This document shows, piece after piece, positions 8,353 to 17,365 of a DNA stretch of 59,124 nucleotides. The DNA is from Myxococcales bacterium (GTDB lineage Bacteria; Myxococcota_A; Polyangia; Haliangiales; Haliangiaceae). The stretch spans positions 1 through 59,124 of the forward strand of contig JAEUJX010000349.1 in the NCBI GenBank assembly GCA_016794545.1, read 5' to 3'. How positions within the stretch are numbered: the stretch's first letter is position 1; each line of letters opens with the position of its first letter. The position numbers and the translations under genes are program-made. The notes under the pieces are model-generated. The model saw only the letters and a list, made by a program, of their open reading frames with translations. It was not told where the DNA came from and made no database searches.

Positions 8353-11094
8353 TCACTCGGAGCGCAGCCACAGGTTGCGCGACATCTGCGGCGCGGACTC
8401 GAGGTCGACCTTCTCGCCGCCGCTCTGATTCGTCGGGGCGGCGCTCAGCTGCTCCTGGCTGTTGCGCGACGACGAGTAGAGCTGGTTGGTGCCGGAGCTG
8501 TACGCGAGGCTGGTCGCACCCGACGTGATCACCGCCGTCGTCGGCGTCCCTCCGGTCGTGATGTCGAACGTCGTGAGGCGACCGGTCTGTGCGGTGCTCG
8601 TGCCGTAGGTCGCGAGGTTGATGTCGGACGAGTCGCTCGTCAGGAACAGCTGCGTCCCGACGACCAGCGCCTGCGAGAACGTGCGGTCACCGCTGGTCAG
8701 CGCGGTGTTGATCCCGACGGGCCCGGTCGTCGAGGCCGTCGTGGCCTCGGTGAGCGTCGTCGAGCTCCGATACGAGAGCTTCACGCCGATCAGGTACTGG
8801 GTGGTCGACGTCCACGACGTCGAGACCGGATCGGTGTAGCCGCCCGATGCGGCCGCCGCGTAGAGCGTGCCGTTCCGGCTGTAGATCGCCGGCGGCGAGC
8901 CGAACGGGTGCCGGTTCGTCGTGAACGAGAACAGCGGCGTGCTCGTGCCGTTCCTGCTCGTCCCGTCGACGGCGTTCAGCTGCCAGAGCCGGCCCATGAT
9001 GTCGCCCATCACGAAGTCGCTGATGTAGTTCTGCCCGTCGGAGTCGACGCCGACGGCACCACCGGGGATCGCCGTGGTCGGCATCGGTCCATCCGCCGCG
9101 ACGCCGCGGGGAGCCACCGGGTAGATGTCGCTGAACTGCCAGATCTTGGTGCCGGTCTCCTGCGACAGCGCGGTGGCGACGATGCCCGCGGTGCCGGAGC
9201 CGCCGTTGTTCGTCTGCACGACCGCCATGTTCGTGAGCACGCCCTTGATGTACGGCGAGGCCATCGCGGTGATCAGGCCCGTGCCGACCTCCGCCGTGGC
9301 GGGCGACGTCGGCACGGTGTACTCCCAGAGCAGCGTCGGGTTCGCCGGGTCGGTGATGTCGAACGCGTAGACCGCGGGCTTGCTGCCGATCGCGAACCCG
9401 GTCTGGAACGTGAGGATGGTGTGCCAGCTCTTGGTCCCCGTCGCGGGGTTGTTCGTGAAGTCACCGAACACGTCGGCGACGCGCACCGAGCCATCGATGC
9501 GCGCGGTGTTGAGCCCGATCAGCGGCAGCTGGACGCGGGGGATGAACGCCCACAGCTCGGTGCCGGCCGCCGGGCAGATGTCCGCCGACGGGGACGAGGC
9601 GGTGCGGCCGCCCGCCTGCGCGCACACCGCGTGGAGCATGCCGTCGGTCCCGCCGAAGTAGGCCATCGCCGGGCGCGTGGACGCGCCCGCGAACTGGCTC
9701 GCCTCGATCACGGCGACGGTGGAGCGGTCGACGCCACCGAGCTTCGCGTCGAGGACCTTGTGGATGATCGCCTGGTAGTTCGTGGTGGTCAGCCCGGTGA
9801 CGGTGGGCACGATCAGGGCGCCGATCGCGTCGGCGGTCGTGTCACTCAGGACGGCGGTGGTCGGGTGGAACGTCGTCCCGTTCGCCGCGTCGCTGTTCGT
9901 GTTGGTGAAGACGTGACGACACGAGCCGTTGAACGACGTGCAGCCCGTGTAGTCCGCATCCGGGATCATGCCGGTCGCGCCCGCATCGAAGTACACCGTG
10001 CCGGCCGAGAACGAGCTCGCGGTCGTCGTGACCGTCGACGCGACGCGCGCGCGCATGTGACCCAGCTGGTACGGGAACGTCCACGTCGCGATCGTGGCGG
10101 CGCTGGTGATCGTCGTGATCGCGGCGGTGGGCGGCTCGAACGAGCCCTGCACGAGGTGCTCGGTGCCACCGTTCAGCAGCGCGATCACCGGCGCGGCGCG
10201 CGAGACCTCGCCCGTACAGGCGAAGCCGCCGCCACCCAGGGCGCCGAGGGCGATGTCGTAGTGGACGTTGCCGTTGCCCTGGAGGTCGGCGCTCCGGCAC
10301 ACGATCGCGCCGTAGATGTCGGCGTTACCCTGCACGGTGCAGGTCGCGGTCGGCGCGTACAGCGCGAAGTACGCGTCGACACCGCCCTGGACCCCGGCGG
10401 TGGAGGCGGCCGACGTGCCGAAGAAGATCAGGTTGCCGGGAACGCCGGTCGTGTTGACGATCTCGCCGCCGTGGAGGTCGAGCGACGAGGTGAAGTAGAA
10501 CTCGATCTGCCCGCCGGACACCCGGAGCTCGCAGTTGGAGGTGAGCGACAGCGTGCTGACGACGTACTTGCCGGACGACAGCGTCAGGCTGCCGTTCTTG
10601 CACGAGACGTCGCCGTACGTGAAGCCGGGCGCGAGCGTCGCGTGGGTGTTCGTCCACGACGGGCTGAACGGCGAGGCGTTCGGCAGTGCGGGCGTCGGCA
10701 GATCCGGCGGCGTCAGCGTCGTGTTCGTCGACTGCGCGCCCTTCGTGCCGGTGACGTTCGCGTTGGCGTGCTGGTCGATCACGGTGCCGGCCGTTCCGCC
10801 CGCGCCGACGTAGACGTCGCCGCACACGTTGATCGAGGCCGACAAGAGCTCGACCTCGTCCGCGGCGGTCGAGTTCGTGCCGAGATCGCCGTTGGTCCCG
10901 CACGTGGCCGTCTGCGAGTACGTTCCCGCCGACGAGTTGAAGCTGTCGACCGTCGAGCCGCCCTGGATGTGGATCGCATCGTCGGCGAACACCGCGTAGT
11001 CGAACCCCGGAATGCACGAGGCATCCGCGATCCGTGGCGTCGCCAGCAAGGCGAACGTGGCCGTCAACAGCAGACAGCTGGTCGAGCTCCGCAT
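8353..11094 (-). CDS. pilY1: PilY1-type pilus tip protein with N-terminal DUF7305-like domain
   Basis: 913 residues. A signal peptide (MRSSTSCLLLTATFALLATP) leads into a region of about residues 35-290 whose repeats LTLSSGKYVVSTLSLTSNC, VSGGQIEFYFTSSLDL, YFALYAPTATCTVQGNADI and YGAIVCRSADLQGNG resemble the DUF7305 beta-helix seen in PilX-like proteins. From about 460 the PilY1 beta-propeller begins (GTELWAFIPRVQLPLIG, YAFDITDPANPTLLWEY). VDSDGQNYISDF with MGDIMGRLWQLN (about 683-705) matches the calcium site of PilY1. It caps and primes type IV pili. The ATG at 11094 begins the signal peptide, with TACAAT 6 bases before it. It follows the minor-pilin genes after a 124-bp gap. Confidence 0.88.
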   Translation of the reverse strand: MRSSTSCLLLTATFALLATPRIADASCIPGFDYAVFADDAIHIQGGSTVDSFNSSAGTYSQTATCGTNGDLGTNSTAADEVELLSASINVCGDVYVGAGGTAGTVIDQHANANVTGTKGAQSTNTTLTPPDLPTPALPNASPFSPSWTNTHATLAPGFTYGDVSCKNGSLTLSSGKYVVSTLSLTSNCELRVSGGQIEFYFTSSLDLHGGEIVNTTGVPGNLIFFGTSAASTAGVQGGVDAYFALYAPTATCTVQGNADIYGAIVCRSADLQGNGNVHYDIALGALGGGGFACTGEVSRAAPVIALLNGGTEHLVQGSFEPPTAAITTITSAATIATWTFPYQLGHMRARVASTVTTTASSFSAGTVYFDAGATGMIPDADYTGCTSFNGSCRHVFTNTNSDAANGTTFHPTTAVLSDTTADAIGALIVPTVTGLTTTNYQAIIHKVLDAKLGGVDRSTVAVIEASQFAGASTRPAMAYFGGTDGMLHAVCAQAGGRTASSPSADICPAAGTELWAFIPRVQLPLIGLNTARIDGSVRVADVFGDFTNNPATGTKSWHTILTFQTGFAIGSKPAVYAFDITDPANPTLLWEYTVPTSPATAEVGTGLITAMASPYIKGVLTNMAVVQTNNGGSGTAGIVATALSQETGTKIWQFSDIYPVAPRGVAADGPMPTTAIPGGAVGVDSDGQNYISDFVMGDIMGRLWQLNAVDGTSRNGTSTPLFSFTTNRHPFGSPPAIYSRNGTLYAAAASGGYTDPVSTSWTSTTQYLIGVKLSYRSSTTLTEATTASTTGPVGINTALTSGDRTFSQALVVGTQLFLTSDSSDINLATYGTSTAQTGRLTTFDITTGGTPTTAVITSGATSLAYSSGTNQLYSSSRNSQEQLSAAPTNQSGGEKVDLESAPQMSRNLWLRSE

Positions 11095-11100
11095 GCGCCC

Positions 11101-11106
11101 ATTGTA
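11101..11106 (-). promoter_or_regulatory. -10 hexamer TACAAT before pilY1
   Basis: TACAAT on the minus strand is 6 bases from the ATG at 11094. It suggests that pilY1 can be transcribed alone from the gap behind pilX, as a leaderless mRNA. Confidence 0.5.
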
Positions 11107-11218
11107 CCCGGAACCCCGCCAGGATCCTCGTCGGAGAATGGGGCCGTACGAAGACCGCACGCCCGTCGCTACCCCGGCGCTGCCCACATCGGCGCAGAGG
11201 TGGGCAGAGCGCGCCCGG

Positions 11219-11734
11219 TCAGTTGTCGTTGCCGTTGCCGGCGTTGCCGCCGGCCTGGGCCTTGTACTTCTGGCCGCCGCCCGAGTACCGGACCAGCTCC
11301 ATGACCTGCTTGGGCGTGTCGGGGAACAGGTTGCAGGTCGAGATCACGAAGATCCGCAGGTCCTGGTCGACCGTGGTGTCGTTCGTGCCCGACAGCTCGT
11401 CGTCGTTGTCCTTGAGCGTGATCGTGTAGTCGTGCGCCGTCGCGCCGTCGTTGTCGACATCGAAGTCGAGGCTCGCCAGCCAGGTCGGCTCGACCCCGGT
11501 CCCGAGGTTGCCGGCCCAGTTGAGGTAGTTCGCGACGACGACCGGGCGGGCCGCCGCCAGGCCGGCCTCCGCGCAGTACAGCGCCGTCACACCGGTGTTC
11601 GTGACCTCGGCGCCGCGGTTCGAGCTCATCTGCATCGACACCAGCACGGCGCCGCCGGCGATCAGCGCCGACACGATGATCAGGGTCACGAGCATGGCGC
11701 TGCCGCGCTGGCCCCTCGGGGTCCGTCGGGTCAT
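11219..11734 (-). CDS. pilX: PilX-like minor pilin
   Basis: 171 residues. The N-terminus RRTPRGQRGSAMLVTLIIVS has the short basic leader, Gly-Ser processing site and long hydrophobic helix of PilX-type pilins, without the usual Glu5. TNTGVTALYCAEAGLAAAR continues the helix and contains the AEAGL found in PilX proteins. The C-terminal globular part is short and ends in a Gly/Asn-rich tail. In the priming model PilX joins PilV, PilW, FimT and the PilA-like protein to start pilus assembly and recruit PilY1. Start overlaps the pilW stop as ATGA. Confidence 0.8.
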   Translation of the reverse strand: MTRRTPRGQRGSAMLVTLIIVSALIAGGAVLVSMQMSSNRGAEVTNTGVTALYCAEAGLAAARPVVVANYLNWAGNLGTGVEPTWLASLDFDVDNDGATAHDYTITLKDNDDELSGTNDTTVDQDLRIFVISTCNLFPDTPKQVMELVRYSGGGQKYKAQAGGNAGNGNDN

Positions 11735-12744
11735 GGCGATGCCTCCACGTTGCGGACCTCGACCGTCGTGCGCAGCACGCGCCGGCGGTACTTGTCCGCG
11801 GAGCCGGCGGCGCGATCCTCGGCGGCGGCCCGCGCGAACGTGCTCGCGGTGCCTTCGACCGGCGTCGACGCGCGCGCGACGATCGTGATGCGGACGGCGC
11901 GCACCGTTCCGGTGCCGACGGCGTAGGCCGTATCGCTGGCGTGATTGCCGACCCACTCGTCGGCATTGGCGGCCGTGGCGTTCTCGGTCGCGAGCTGGAA
12001 GTTGTTGTCGGCGTCGACGCCGAGCGCGACCTGGAAGTCCTCGACGCCCTCGGCGAGCGGCTCGCCGGCGAGCGAACCCTGTGGGCCGTCGGGATCCATC
12101 ATGAGCGTCGGGATGTTGTCCACGCTGTCGACGTAGAACTCGGCGTGCTGCGCGCGGACGACGATCGAGCCCGTCGGGAAGTCGGTCGTCCAGCCGGTGA
12201 TCGGCGACGAGCACAGCGTCGTGAACGTGATCTCGCCCGTGCCGGTGTTGACCGTGTCGATCTTGTAGAGCACGCCGTGCCCGGTGTCGGAGATCACGAT
12301 GTAGTCGTTCTCCGCGAGCTGCGACGCATCGGTGACGGTGACGCCGGTGTCGGTCCCCGTCACGACCGTGCGGGTCGTGGTGACGATCGCGCCGGACGCG
12401 TAGATCACGTCGAGCCGGTCGGGCGCGGTGCTGCTGTTCGTCACGTGGATCGCCCCGTCGGTGCAGGTCGCGCCCGACGCGTCGATCATCGCGCTGACCG
12501 CGCTGTTCGGCACCGCCGGGCTCGCCTGCCGGAGCGCGTCCGCCATGAAGTCCATCGGCACGCGCACCGCGCTCTCGGCGTTGATCGCCTGGCGCTGCTC
12601 GCGGTACCCGACGGTGAGCGACACCGCGATGCCGAGCACGCCCGCGATCGCGAACGAGAACATCACGAGCGACACCATCAGCTCGATCAGCGTGAAGCCG
12701 GACTGGCGGCGCCGCCGGCGGATGCGAGGGAGTCGGGTCCTCAC
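11731..12744 (-). CDS. pilW: PilW-like minor pilin
   Basis: 337 residues, large for a pilin but normal for PilW. The class III signal is RRRRRQSGFTLIELM, with Gly at the cleavage site and Glu at position 5 of the mature helix, followed by a 20-residue hydrophobic stretch. The C-terminal domain is beta-rich with many Thr/Val/Asp. It lies in the middle of the unit, with GTGA overlap to pilV upstream and ATGA overlap to pilX downstream. Type IV pilus assembly initiation at the inner membrane is the expected role. Confidence 0.85.
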   Translation of the reverse strand: MRTRLPRIRRRRRQSGFTLIELMVSLVMFSFAIAGVLGIAVSLTVGYREQRQAINAESAVRVPMDFMADALRQASPAVPNSAVSAMIDASGATCTDGAIHVTNSSTAPDRLDVIYASGAIVTTTRTVVTGTDTGVTVTDASQLAENDYIVISDTGHGVLYKIDTVNTGTGEITFTTLCSSPITGWTTDFPTGSIVVRAQHAEFYVDSVDNIPTLMMDPDGPQGSLAGEPLAEGVEDFQVALGVDADNNFQLATENATAANADEWVGNHASDTAYAVGTGTVRAVRITIVARASTPVEGTASTFARAAAEDRAAGSADKYRRRVLRTTVEVRNVEASP

Positions 12745-13160
12745 TGGTTCCTCCGGCCGTTGAGCACGACGGAGCGGGCCACTCCGTCCTCGTCCCAGGT
12801 CACCACCACGCGAAGGTCGTAGTATGCGGACGGCGCCGTGCCGACGAGCGCGGACACCGTCGCGGTGCGCGTGAAGATGCCGCCGGTGACGCCGCGCTCG
12901 TCGACGCCCGTCAGCGTCGGGAGCGACGGCGGCGAGGTCGGCGAGACGCGAAGCGCCTCGAGCCCATCGGTGGCGAGCACCGACGCCTCGGACGTGTGGC
13001 GCGAGTACGCGCCCGCCCGGCTCTGCGCCATGTACAGCGCGAGGATGCCGATGATCGCGATCGCGGTCAGCAGGATCGCGACCATCACCTCGATCATCGT
13101 GAAGCCGCCCTGGCGGCCCCCGCGTCGGAAGGCCCTAGAGCCCTTCACGTGCATACGCAC
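12741..13160 (-). CDS. pilV: PilV-like minor pilin
   Basis: 139 residues. The leader ends in RQGGFTMIEVMVAILLTAIA, a type IV prepilin cleavage site (G before FTMIE) and hydrophobic helix. The C-terminal part has the PilV-like strand YYDLRVVVTWDEDGVARSV. Its N-terminus overlaps the fimT end by 26 bp; later starts at 13154 (ATG) or 13148 (GTG) would reduce but not remove this. It is translationally coupled to pilW. One of five prepilin-like genes here. Confidence 0.83.
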   Translation of the reverse strand: MRMHVKGSRAFRRGGRQGGFTMIEVMVAILLTAIAIIGILALYMAQSRAGAYSRHTSEASVLATDGLEALRVSPTSPPSLPTLTGVDERGVTGGIFTRTATVSALVGTAPSAYYDLRVVVTWDEDGVARSVVLNGRRNQ

Positions 13161-13707
13161 TCCCCGTGTAGCGGTAGACGAGCACGCGCCAGAACTTCAC
13201 CTGCTCGCGGTCGGTGAGCATGATCGTGCCGCCGTCGGACGAGCCATCCGGCTTGAACTTGATCTCGAAGTTCCGGGTGTCGTCGTAGACGTCCGTCGAG
13301 CCGCCGTTGACGTAGACCGTGCTCGAGGCGTTCCACAGGTCGACGCCGTTCGGGATCGTGATCTGCTGGATCGCTTGCCAGCAGTTCACGTCCGGCGGCG
13401 TACACGTGCCGGCGGGCGTCGCGAGGCCGACCTCGCTCCACTGCCACAGCGTGATCGTCGACGGCGTCGCCGGCGACGCCGCGGCGGCCCCCGCGACCTC
13501 GACCTTGTGCCACTTGCGCGTGTTGACCGCGCGCAGCTTCGCCAGGTTCACCATCTGGACGACCTGGTCGGAGAACACGCGCGGGTTCGCGCCGTAGGTC
13601 TTGCCGCTGACGCTGATGAGCAGACCCGCGAGGATCGCGATGATCGCGACGACGACCATCATCTCGACGAGGGTGAACCCTCGCTGGGGAACGCGGCGGC
13701 GGCTCAC
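13135..13707 (-). CDS. fimT: GspH/FimT-type minor pilin
   Basis: 190 residues. Leader RRRVPQRGFTLVEMMVVVAI shows prepilin cleavage after Gly and Glu5. The mature part has the FimT/GspH pattern: a short helix (QVVQMVNLAKLRAVNTRKWH) then strands with WHKVEVAG, FEIKFKPDGSSDGGTI and a C-terminal VLVYRYTGSAYAREG. In this arrangement FimT is part of the pilus priming complex. It starts by GTGA overlap with the PilA-like gene. Confidence 0.82.
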   Translation of the reverse strand: MSRRRVPQRGFTLVEMMVVVAIIAILAGLLISVSGKTYGANPRVFSDQVVQMVNLAKLRAVNTRKWHKVEVAGAAAASPATPSTITLWQWSEVGLATPAGTCTPPDVNCWQAIQQITIPNGVDLWNASSTVYVNGGSTDVYDDTRNFEIKFKPDGSSDGGTIMLTDREQVKFWRVLVYRYTGSAYAREGL

Positions 13708-14222
13708 AGTCCCTCGTTCTGGACCTGGACCTTGGTGTCGACGCTCGAGATGAACCAGGTCGAGTTCGTGCCGCCCGAGGCGTCGGAGTCGCACTCGGCG
13801 ACCGCGTACCACCAGCCGCCGGCCGGCGTCGTCATCGTGAACCCGGTCGGGGGCGACGGCGCGGCGCTGCTGTCGCCGGCGGTGATCGCGTACGAGCAGC
13901 GGACCGTCGCCTCCGGCGGGTTGACGCGGAGGTTGTCCCACGCCGACGAGCCGCTCAGGCACGTGCTCGCGAAGCTCACGCCGCTCGGGCTCGGCGCCGT
14001 CGGGCACGCGGTGGCGGTCAGGTAGACGTGGTTCTCGAGCTTGTACTGCTCTTCCTTGATCGTGAGCTCGGCGAACATCGCGTTGACCTCGGTCTTCGCC
14101 TTCGCCTTGCTCGACTCCCTGAACCAGCCGGGCACGACGATCGCCGCGAGCACCGCGATGATCACGACCACGATCATGATCTCGAGGATCGTGAAGCCTC
14201 GCTGCCGGTCGGCGCTGCTCAT
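13704..14222 (-). CDS. PilA/PilE-like type IV pilin, first gene of the minor-pilin unit
   Basis: 172 residues from the ATG at 14222; a GTG at 14225 is also possible. The leader MSSADRQRG is cut before FTILEIMIVVVIIAVLAAIV, the classic pilin helix with Glu5. The body has two or more cysteines (TACPT, ATVRCSYAI, AECDSD) and the strand WWYAVAECD, as in PilE-like minor pilins. Because it sits with fimT, pilV, pilW, pilX and pilY1 it is probably a minor pilin, not the major pilin. A TACCCT hexamer lies 8 bases before the ATG and 5 before the GTG. Confidence 0.83.
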   Translation of the reverse strand: MSSADRQRGFTILEIMIVVVIIAVLAAIVVPGWFRESSKAKAKTEVNAMFAELTIKEEQYKLENHVYLTATACPTAPSPSGVSFASTCLSGSSAWDNLRVNPPEATVRCSYAITAGDSSAAPSPPTGFTMTTPAGGWWYAVAECDSDASGGTNSTWFISSVDTKVQVQNEGL

Positions 14223-14230
14223 CACGCACC

Positions 14231-14236
14231 AGGGTA
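14231..14236 (-). promoter_or_regulatory. -10 hexamer TACCCT of the minor-pilin unit
   Basis: TACCCT is 5 bases before the GTG at 14225 and 8 before the ATG at 14222, heading the pilin unit in the 59-bp gap behind the M16 genes. Confidence 0.45.
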
Positions 14237-14281
14237 TCACGCGGCTCGCGTCCGGCAGTACTTCCCGATCGGTGGGTACGG

Positions 14282-15934
14282 TTAGCGCACGGGCTTCCCG
14301 TCGGAGTCGAGCTCGACGAGCCCACCCTTTCCTACATCGCCGCGGGCGGCGAGCTCGGCGAGTGCCTCGCGCAGCGTGAGCGGCTTCCCGTCCTTCTCGA
14401 GCGGGACGTCCTTGCCGCCCTGGCGCACGATCACCTTCGCGTCGCCGTCGCCGACCACGAGGAACACGGCCTTGGCCGGCTGGAGCTGCTTGGCGGCCGC
14501 GGCCTTCACCTGCCCCTCCGTGACCTTGCCGACGGAGGCGACGTAGGAGTTGTAGTAGTCGAGCGGCAGACCGTAGTAGACGAGGCCGCGGTACTGACCG
14601 AGCGCCGCCTGGGCGGTCGCGAAGCGGCCCGGGAGTCCGAGGATCGCGCCCTGCTTCTCGCGCTCGAGCTCCTCGGCGCTGGCCGGGCGGGTGCCCTTCT
14701 GGAGGTCCTTCACCTCGCGGTCGATCTCGAGCAGCGTCTGGTAGGTCGCATCGGTGCGGACCGACGCGCTCGCCTGGAACGTGCCGTACGCCTTCGTGTA
14801 GGAGAAGCCGCCCCGCGCGCCGTACGAGTATCCCTTGTCCTCGCGCAGGTTCATGTTGATGCGGCTCGAGAACCCGCCGCCGAAGATCGCGGCCATCATC
14901 GAGCTCGCGAAGTACCCCGGGTCGTTGCGCCTGGGACCGAAGTGCAGCATCGACACCTGCGACTGCGCCGCGCCCGGCACGTGCACGAAGAACAGGCGGC
15001 CCGCCGGACCCTTCGGCGCCGGCAGCGCGGGCACCTTCGGAGCCGCGCCCTTCCAGTCCGCGAGCGCGGGACCCTCGAAGTACGAGCGGACCTGGGCCTC
15101 CGTCAGATCGCCGACGACGAACAGCCGCGCGTTCGCGGGCTTCAGGTACTTCGCCGCGTAGCCCTTGCAGTCGTCGAGGGTGATCGCCCCGAGCGACGCC
15201 TCGGTCGTGATCGTTCCGTACGGGTGCGCGGCGCCGTAGAGCACCGGGCCCGAGACGCGTCCGGCGACCGAGGCCGGGTTGCCCTTGCTCTGCTTCACGC
15301 CCTCGATGCGGCGCTTGACCATGCGATCGAAGTCCGACTGCCGGAACCCCGGCGTCTTCAACGAGTCGACGAACAGCGCGAACGTGGTGTCGAGGTGCTT
15401 CGTGAGGCTGCCGAGCGTGACGCCGATCGAGTCCTCGGCCGCGTAGCTGCCGACGTTCGACGCGACGTCCGCGAGCGCCTCGGCGAACTGCAGCTTGTCG
15501 AGCTTCTGCGTGCCCTCGGTGAGCATCGACATGCAGACGCTCGCGAGGCCTTCCTTGCCCTTCGGATCGACGGCCGAGCCGCCGTCGAAGTTGAGGTCCA
15601 TCGAGACCAGCGGCAGCGTGTGCTGCTCGACCAGATAGACCTGGATGCCGCTCTTCAGCTTGAACGGCTTCACCGCCGGGAGCTTGAACGGCCGCGGCGC
15701 CCCGGCCTTCGGCTGCTCGGCGCGGAAGGGCTCCTCGGGGAACGCGAGCTCCTGCGGCGTCGCGATCTGGGCGACCTTGGGCGTTTCCACGGGCTTCTCC
15801 TCCGGCGGCGGGACGGGCTGAGCGGGCGGAGCCGGCGGGGCCGGCTCGGTGGTGGTGACGGTGGTGGCCGCCTTCTTCGGCGGACAGCAGCTGGCGACGA
15901 ACACGAGCGATGCGACGAGAGCGGTGCGCTTCAC
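14282..15934 (-). CDS. M16B peptidase-like subunit lacking the zinc motif, lipoprotein-like
   Basis: 550 residues. The N-terminus MKRTALVASLVFVASCCPP is a signal with a lipobox-like Ala-Ser-Cys, followed by a Pro-rich linker to residue 75. The first M16 half has GGSAVDPKGKEGLASVCMSM where active enzymes have HxxEH, so zinc cannot be bound there. The second half keeps the SSRINMNLREDKGYSYGARG region that carries the Arg/Tyr pair used by M16B partners. It is therefore the non-catalytic subunit of a heterodimer with the adjacent active protein. GTGA overlap joins the two genes. Confidence 0.85.
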   Translation of the reverse strand: MKRTALVASLVFVASCCPPKKAATTVTTTEPAPPAPPAQPVPPPEEKPVETPKVAQIATPQELAFPEEPFRAEQPKAGAPRPFKLPAVKPFKLKSGIQVYLVEQHTLPLVSMDLNFDGGSAVDPKGKEGLASVCMSMLTEGTQKLDKLQFAEALADVASNVGSYAAEDSIGVTLGSLTKHLDTTFALFVDSLKTPGFRQSDFDRMVKRRIEGVKQSKGNPASVAGRVSGPVLYGAAHPYGTITTEASLGAITLDDCKGYAAKYLKPANARLFVVGDLTEAQVRSYFEGPALADWKGAAPKVPALPAPKGPAGRLFFVHVPGAAQSQVSMLHFGPRRNDPGYFASSMMAAIFGGGFSSRINMNLREDKGYSYGARGGFSYTKAYGTFQASASVRTDATYQTLLEIDREVKDLQKGTRPASAEELEREKQGAILGLPGRFATAQAALGQYRGLVYYGLPLDYYNSYVASVGKVTEGQVKAAAAKQLQPAKAVFLVVGDGDAKVIVRQGGKDVPLEKDGKPLTLREALAELAARGDVGKGGLVELDSDGKPVR

Positions 15935-17280
15935 TTGGCACCTCCCTTCCCCGGGTTGGTGGTGACGATGACGACGCTGCCGGGCGTGAGGTACTTCGCG
16001 GCGACCTGCCGCACCTTCTCCGCAGTCGTCTTGCGATAGCGATCGAGGTCCCACGAGATGCGGTCCGGATCGCCGAGGTAGTGGTTGTAGGCCTGCAGCG
16101 TCTCGGCGCGGCCGAACGCGGTCTCGAGCCGGCGGATCGCGCCGGCCTCGTTCGACGCGATCACGCGGTTCAGGTCCTTGTCGGTCAGCGGTTCCTTCGT
16201 CAGGCGCGCCACCTCCGCCATCACGACCTCCTTGACCTTCGCGGGATCCGAGTCGCCGCGCAGCGTGACGGTGATCTGGAACGCGCCGTTGAAGCCGGAG
16301 CCGCCCTGGAACGCGGACACCGACTGCGCCAGGTTCTTGTAGACCAGCTCCTTGTACAGGCGGCCCGGGCCCTCTTGCGAGAGCGCGTTCGCCGCGATGT
16401 CGAGCTCGGCGTCGCCCTCGGCGAAGTTCGCCGGTGTCAGCCACACGAACTGGATCTGGCGCAGCTTCGCGAAGTCGTCGTCGATCGACACCTCGGTGGT
16501 CTTGACGGTCGGCGGCGGCACGGTGACGACCATGGGCTTCTGTGACCTCGGGAACTTGCCGAACCACTTGTCGACGAGCGCCTTCGCCTCGGCGACCTCG
16601 AAGTCACCGGCGATCGCGAGCGTCGCGTTGGCCGGCACGTACCAGGTCTTGAAGAAGTTCTTCACGTCGTCGAGCGACGCCGCCGTCAGATCCTCGTGCT
16701 TGCCGATCGTGAGGTAGCGGTACGGGTGTCCCTCGGGATAGAGCGCCGCGTTCACGGCGAACCGCGTCTTGCCGTACGGCACGTTGTCGTAGCGCTGGCG
16801 CCGCTCGTTGCGGACCACGTCGATCTGGTTGTCGAGGCTCGGCTTCGTGACCTTCTCGAGCAGGTAGCCCATGCGATCGCTCTCGAGCCACAGCGCGGTC
16901 TCGATCTGGTTCGACGGGACGACCTCGTAGTAGTTCGTGCGATCGGGGTTCGTCGTGCCGTTGACGTCGGTCACGCCGATCTTCTTCAGGATGTCGAAGT
17001 GCTTGTCGTCGGGCACGTGCTTGCTGCCCTGGAACATCATGTGCTCGAACAGGTGCGCGAAGCCGCTGCGCCCGTAGGTCTCGTTGCCCGAGCCCACGTG
17101 GTACCAGACGCTCACGGCCACGAGCGGCACCGTCTTGTCGGGCACGAGCATCACCTCGAGCCCGTTCGGCAGCGTGTACTTCTCGAAGTCGATCTTGGGA
17201 TCGCCCGCGCGCGCTGTCGTCGGCGCGGCGAACAGTGCTACCGCGGCGACGGCGGCGGCGGTGATGAGGTTCCTCGTCAT
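15931..17280 (-). CDS. M16B zinc metallopeptidase, active subunit
   Basis: 449 residues. A signal peptide (MTRNLITAAAVAAVALFAAP) places it in the periplasm. The inverted zinc motif HLFEH is in FAHLFEHMMFQG, and the third ligand glutamate lies about 75 residues on in VVRNERRQRYD. It is a pitrilysin-family clamshell protease expected to degrade peptides or short proteins. It pairs with the zinc-less gene downstream. The ATG at 17280 is chosen because the signal peptide starts there. A TACGTT hexamer is 9 bases upstream, slightly far for a leaderless start. Confidence 0.9.
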   Translation of the reverse strand: MTRNLITAAAVAAVALFAAPTTARAGDPKIDFEKYTLPNGLEVMLVPDKTVPLVAVSVWYHVGSGNETYGRSGFAHLFEHMMFQGSKHVPDDKHFDILKKIGVTDVNGTTNPDRTNYYEVVPSNQIETALWLESDRMGYLLEKVTKPSLDNQIDVVRNERRQRYDNVPYGKTRFAVNAALYPEGHPYRYLTIGKHEDLTAASLDDVKNFFKTWYVPANATLAIAGDFEVAEAKALVDKWFGKFPRSQKPMVVTVPPPTVKTTEVSIDDDFAKLRQIQFVWLTPANFAEGDAELDIAANALSQEGPGRLYKELVYKNLAQSVSAFQGGSGFNGAFQITVTLRGDSDPAKVKEVVMAEVARLTKEPLTDKDLNRVIASNEAGAIRRLETAFGRAETLQAYNHYLGDPDRISWDLDRYRKTTAEKVRQVAAKYLTPGSVVIVTTNPGKGGAK

Positions 17281-17353
17281 GAGGCGGGGAACGTACACCG
17301 TCGACGATGCCGCGGGGAGATGCGTCACCTCGCGTGTCGCAGACGTCCCGCGT

Positions 17354-17359
17354 TACGCT
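17354..17359 (+). promoter_or_regulatory. -10 hexamer TACGCT before the small membrane protein
   Basis: TACGCT is exactly 6 bases before the GTG at 17366. Confidence 0.45.
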
Positions 17360-17365
17360 CGTAGC

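Noticed and set aside
11095-11187. Earlier in-frame ATG of the PilY1 gene at 11187
   Set aside because: It would put 31 polar residues before a normal signal peptide and would place the TACAAT hexamer inside the gene.
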